NCBI RefSeq assembly: GCF_006711645.1
Contig: NZ_CP041247.1
Coordinates: 1,178,001-1,242,000 of the forward strand
Direction of reading: 5' to 3'
Length of the DNA: 64,000 nt
From: Klebsiella electrica
GTDB lineage: Bacteria > Pseudomonadota > Gammaproteobacteria > Enterobacterales > Enterobacteriaceae
Shown here one piece after another: positions 61,408 to 64,000 of this stretch (positions are counted from its first letter, which is position 1; each line of letters opens with the position of its first letter). The notes under the pieces are model-generated. The model was not told the DNA's origin. It made no database searches and saw only the letters and a list, made by a program, of their open reading frames with translations. A program made the position numbers and the translations under genes.

Positions 61408-62052
61408 TTATCCTCTCTGAGGTTGCCAGCGGCTGAGTTGACGAGTGGCGTAAACCACCAGAATATCCAGCAGCAGCGCCAGAATGATGCTGAGTACGAT
61501 CCCGGCGATGATCGGGGTCAGAAATTGCAGCTGGAAGCCCTGGGTAAACAGCGAGCCGAGCTGCGGCGCGCCGATCAACGCCGCGACGGAAACGATACTG
61601 ACGTTAGACACCACGGCCACGCGCAGGCCGGAACCAATCACCGGCACGGCCAGCGGCAGGTCAATCTGGAAAAACTGCTGGGCGGGCTTATAGCCGAGCG
61701 CCGCCGCGGACTGACGGGTATCGGCCGATACGGAGTCCAGCCCGTCGCAGACGGTGCGAACCAGCAGCGCAAAGCTGTAGATGGTCAGAGCGACCACCAC
61801 ATTAATGGGGTCCAGTATCTGCGTGTGGAGCAGCGGGGGCAGCAGCACAAACAGCGCCAGGGACGGAATGGTATACAGCAGGCCAAACAGGTTAATGATC
61901 GCCGACTTGACCGATGGCAGGTTGTGAATGCCCCAGCCCACCGGGATCGCCAGAATTAACCCTATCACTACCGGCACAATCGAGAGATAGCTGTGCCAGA
62001 GAAGCAGGTTGAAGATTTTATCGCTCTGCGCCCATAGCCAATCGAATCTCAT
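61408..62052 (-). CDS. ABC importer permease (first), OpuC/YehX-type system
   Basis: 214-residue permease with several hydrophobic segments and an EAA loop QSAAALGYKPAQQFFQIDLP. Its start overlaps the ATPase stop (ATGA). Size is that of OpuCB (about 217) rather than the much longer E. coli YehY, so the system is closer to OpuC in build. Confidence 0.87.
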   Translation of the reverse strand: MRFDWLWAQSDKIFNLLLWHSYLSIVPVVIGLILAIPVGWGIHNLPSVKSAIINLFGLLYTIPSLALFVLLPPLLHTQILDPINVVVALTIYSFALLVRTVCDGLDSVSADTRQSAAALGYKPAQQFFQIDLPLAVPVIGSGLRVAVVSNVSIVSVAALIGAPQLGSLFTQGFQLQFLTPIIAGIVLSIILALLLDILVVYATRQLSRWQPQRG

Positions 62053-63146
62053 GCTCCCTCCTGACGCGTGGATTTACACATATCGAGTACCTGATCGAGG
62101 TGGATAGTCCCCTGCGGGATTTGCCGTTCATCGACGATCACGGCCCGGTGGTTGGGAGAACTCAGCGCAGCGTCCAGCAAATGGCGCAACGGGCTTCCCT
62201 GCTGGTGGAATGTCGCCCCCAGATTGATGTTGTCGAGCGTAATCGCCGTTGCCGGCTGATGGGTGTCGAACCAGCCAAACGCTTTGCCGTTTTGGGTAAC
62301 CAACAGCCAGCGGTCGATGGCCATCTCTTTGGCCTGCTCGAAGGAACAGTCCAGCTCGGCATAGGGCTCGTTGCGTAACGCGGTTCCGGTGTTGGCGGAG
62401 TGGAAACTCAGTTTGCGATAGCCTCTGTCTTTGCCGATAAAGTCCGCCACAAAGGCGTTTTGCGGCGTATTGAGCAGTTTGCCTGGGGAGGCCATCTGCG
62501 CCAGTTTGCCGCCGGGTTTGAGTACCGCGACCAGATCGCCGAGCTTCATCGCCTCATCAATATCGTGAGTGACCATAATGATGGTTTTGCTCACCTCTTT
62601 CTGAATACGCAAAAACTCTTCCTGCAGCTGTTCGCGAACCACCGGGTCGACCGCGCTGAACGGTTCGTCCATCAACATAAACTCCGGGTCGGCCGCCAGG
62701 GCGCGGGCGACGCCCACGCGCTGCTGCTGGCCTCCGGAAAGCTGCCAGGGAAAGCGTTTGGCGATTTGCGGATCCAGACCGACGACTTCCAGCAATTCCC
62801 CGGCTCTGGCTCTGGCTTTACTTTTGGCGGCGCCGTTGAGAATCGCGGTGGTGGCAATATTATCGATAATGTTTTTGTGGGGAAATAAACCAGCGTTTTG
62901 AATGACATAGCCAATACGGCGGCGCAGTTGCACGATATCCATTTGCTCGGTGGCTTCGCCGTTAAGCAGGATTCGGCCCGATGACGGCTCCACTAAGCGG
63001 TTGATCATCCGCAATGAGGTGGTTTTTCCACAGCCCGAAGGGCCGACAAATACCGTAATTTTGCCTCCCGGCGCTACCAGGCTAAGGCCGTCTACTACGA
63101 CCGAACCGTTGCCGTAGTGCTTAGTCACATTCTGGAAGGTAATCAT
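62049..63146 (-). CDS. ABC importer ATPase with C-terminal CBS-like domain, OpuCA type
   Basis: 365-residue ATPase: Walker A GPSGCGKTT, Q loop YVIQNAG, signature LSGGQQQRVGVARAL, Walker B FMLMDEPFSAVDP, switch His in VTHDIDEA. The last 110 or so residues form a CBS-like regulatory region (WLLVTQNGKAFGWF; RAVIVDERQIPQGTI), typical of osmolyte importers of the OpuCA/ProV type. Start set at 63146 (MITFQNVTKHYG) behind AGAGG; the frame runs 17 codons further. First gene of the importer-HAL operon. Confidence 0.88.
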   Translation of the reverse strand: MITFQNVTKHYGNGSVVVDGLSLVAPGGKITVFVGPSGCGKTTSLRMINRLVEPSSGRILLNGEATEQMDIVQLRRRIGYVIQNAGLFPHKNIIDNIATTAILNGAAKSKARARAGELLEVVGLDPQIAKRFPWQLSGGQQQRVGVARALAADPEFMLMDEPFSAVDPVVREQLQEEFLRIQKEVSKTIIMVTHDIDEAMKLGDLVAVLKPGGKLAQMASPGKLLNTPQNAFVADFIGKDRGYRKLSFHSANTGTALRNEPYAELDCSFEQAKEMAIDRWLLVTQNGKAFGWFDTHQPATAITLDNINLGATFHQQGSPLRHLLDAALSSPNHRAVIVDERQIPQGTIHLDQVLDMCKSTRQEGA

Positions 63147-63222
63147 CTTCACGCCTCTGATTGTTGTGTGTTGTGTTCCCGTATGCAGGGGAATCATGCG
63201 ACAAATGCTGCTATGTATAATC

Positions 63223-63252
63223 TTGTATGTACAACTAGCAAAACTTGTGCCA
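63223..63252 (-). promoter_or_regulatory. Sigma54 promoter and HutC operator of the importer-HAL operon
   Basis: Minus strand 63252-63237 reads TGGCACAAGTTTTGCT, a full match to the sigma54 consensus TGGCAC-N5-TTGCW with correct spacing. The predicted start, about 12 bp downstream near 63227, falls inside TTGTATGTACAA (63223-63234), which contains TGTA-TG-TACA, a HutC operator. So the operon should be activated by an enhancer-binding protein and repressed by HutC. Confidence 0.8.
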
Positions 63253-63405
63253 TTACCAGGGGTTGCTGCAAACGAATGACTATTTGGTCATTTAAAACAA
63301 CTATTTAGTTATTTATAGTGCTTTCTGGTCGCGCAATTTTTAGCGAGGTGAGAGGTCATGGCGGGGTCGAAAATGCATTGATGTTATCTTTTTGTGATGT
63401 TTTGT

Positions 63406-63521
63406 TGCACAAAAATAATGCGTTGAGGCATGTTTTTGCACCATTATGGCTCATCATCATGGTGTGATCCGCGAGGTCGTGCGCAGCATATTTTTATTTT
63501 TTTTATCTTAATTAATTGAAT
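63406..63521. promoter_or_regulatory. Shared upstream activator region between the divergent hut promoters
   Basis: Two NtrC-like sequences, TGCACA-N5-AATGCG (63406-63422) and TGCACC-N5-GGCTCA (63437-63453), have one good half each and lie 31 bp apart, about three helical turns. They are followed by a very AT-rich tract (63490-63550) with an IHF-like TAATTAATTGAAT at 63509-63521. This accounts for most of the 506-base gap between the importer and hutU. Assignment of the activator (NtrC or CbrB) is a guess. Confidence 0.4.
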
Positions 63522-63551
63522 TTATTTAATTTTATAAATTAATTGCTAACC

Positions 63552-63582
63552 TGGCATCCAATATGCTTATCATGTATATACA
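63552..63582 (+). promoter_or_regulatory. Sigma54 promoter and HutC operator of hutU
   Basis: TGGCATCCAATATGCT at 63552-63567 has GG and GC exactly 10 bases apart, as sigma54 requires. The inferred start (about 63578) lies in TGTATATACA at 63573-63582, a perfect TGTA-N2-TACA HutC operator identical to that before hutF/hutC. Confidence 0.78.
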
Positions 63583-63652
63583 ATTAAAGTGTCAATCACA
63601 AATTTAACAGTCAAGTAACATGAATCAGGCAACGGATAAGAAGGTGAAGCGC

Positions 63653-64000
63653 ATGAGTAAACAAGCAACCCGTTTTCGCGATGTTGAAATCAGAGCCCCG
63701 CGAGGCACTAAGCTGAACGCAAAAAGTTGGTTCACAGAGGCGCCGCTGCGCATGCTGATGAACAACCTGGATCCCGATGTCGCCGAAAATCCCAAAGAGC
63801 TGGTGGTGTACGGCGGTATTGGCCGGGCGGCGCGCAACTGGGAATGCTACGACAAGATCGTTGAGACCCTGAAGCAGCTCAATGATGATGAAACGCTGTT
63901 GATCCAGTCCGGTAAACCGGTGGGGGTTTTCAAAACCCACGACAACGCCCCACGGGTGCTGATCGCCAACTCGAACCTCGTGCCGCACTGGGCAAACTGG
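63653..64000 (+). CDS. hutU: HutU, urocanate hydratase (N-terminal part; runs off the window)
   Basis: First 116 residues of urocanase, which hydrates urocanate to imidazolone propionate using tightly bound NAD+. The N-terminal family sequence is clear ([52 protein letters not shown]). I chose the ATG at 63653, which has GAAGGTGAAG before it; an in-frame ATG at 63620 has no ribosome-binding site. Divergent from the importer operon; genes such as hutI, hutG or a second hutH may follow outside the window. Confidence 0.93.
   Translation, partial: MSKQATRFRDVEIRAPRGTKLNAKSWFTEAPLRMLMNNLDPDVAENPKELVVYGGIGRAARNWECYDKIVETLKQLNDDETLLIQSGKPVGVFKTHDNAPRVLIANSNLVPHWANW

Noticed and set aside
63426..63440. 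Possible sigma54 promoter GAGGCATG...TTGCA upstream of hutU
   Set aside because: GG and GC are 9 bases apart, one short of the strict 10; the site at 63552-63567 fits properly.

Overview
The window is a chromosomal segment of an Enterobacteriaceae bacterium. The proteins are near-identical in length and order to Escherichia coli K-12 genes of the aroF-purL-glnB region, but the 16S variable regions, the extra genes and the intergenic repeats point to the Klebsiella/Raoultella/Kosakonia/Enterobacter side of the family rather than to Escherichia or Salmonella. I cannot fix the genus from reading alone.

Layout. 1-2.05 kb: the c-di-GMP module yfiB-dgcN-yfiR (minus strand; yfiB is cut by the window edge). 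2.2-6.9 kb: aromatic amino acid synthesis (aroF-tyrA under TyrR boxes; pheL-pheA convergent with attenuation), with an SMP-30/gluconolactonase-like gene placed between tyrA and pheA. 7-12.9 kb: raiA, bamD, rluD-pgeF, clpB with a sigma32 promoter. 12.9-18.5 kb: a complete rRNA operon (16S, tRNA-Glu(UUC), 23S, 5S) with an unusually long 23S-5S spacer. 18.7-32.4 kb: kgtP, yfiM, pssA, pka, tapT, trxC, yfiF, ung, grcA (tandem FNR sites), srmB, trmN6, nadB. 32.7-42.6 kb: the envelope-stress operon rpoE-rseABC, then lepA-lepB, rnc-era-recO-pdxJ-acpS (with an ERIC element between era and recO) and yfhL. 42.7-50.6 kb: yfhH, pgpC, tadA, mltF and purL with a PurR box. 50.7-55.4 kb: the small RNA gene glmY with its sigma54 promoter and GlrR sites, then glrK-glrG-glrR and glnB.

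The accessory part is 55.4-64 kb: a Pseudomonas-like histidine-utilisation (hut) island placed next to glnB. It holds hutF (formimidoylglutamate deiminase, marking the five-step pathway), hutC-hutD, a HAL/PAL-family gene, a four-gene OpuC/YehZYXW-type ABC importer and the start of hutU. The importer-plus-HAL operon and hutU are divergent. Each has a good sigma54 (-24/-12) promoter with a TGTA-N2-TACA HutC operator lying on the predicted transcription start, so the island reads as nitrogen-controlled and induced through HutC by urocanate.

The most unusual observation is that the HAL-family protein of this island appears to lack the canonical Ala-Ser-Gly triad that forms the MIO cofactor, and has Gly and Leu where histidases have the catalytic Asn195 and Tyr280. 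It may therefore not be an ordinary histidine ammonia-lyase. Its co-transcription with a betaine-type importer suggests a different substrate or a non-lyase role linked to histidine derivatives. All of this is read by eye; no alignments or database searches were run.
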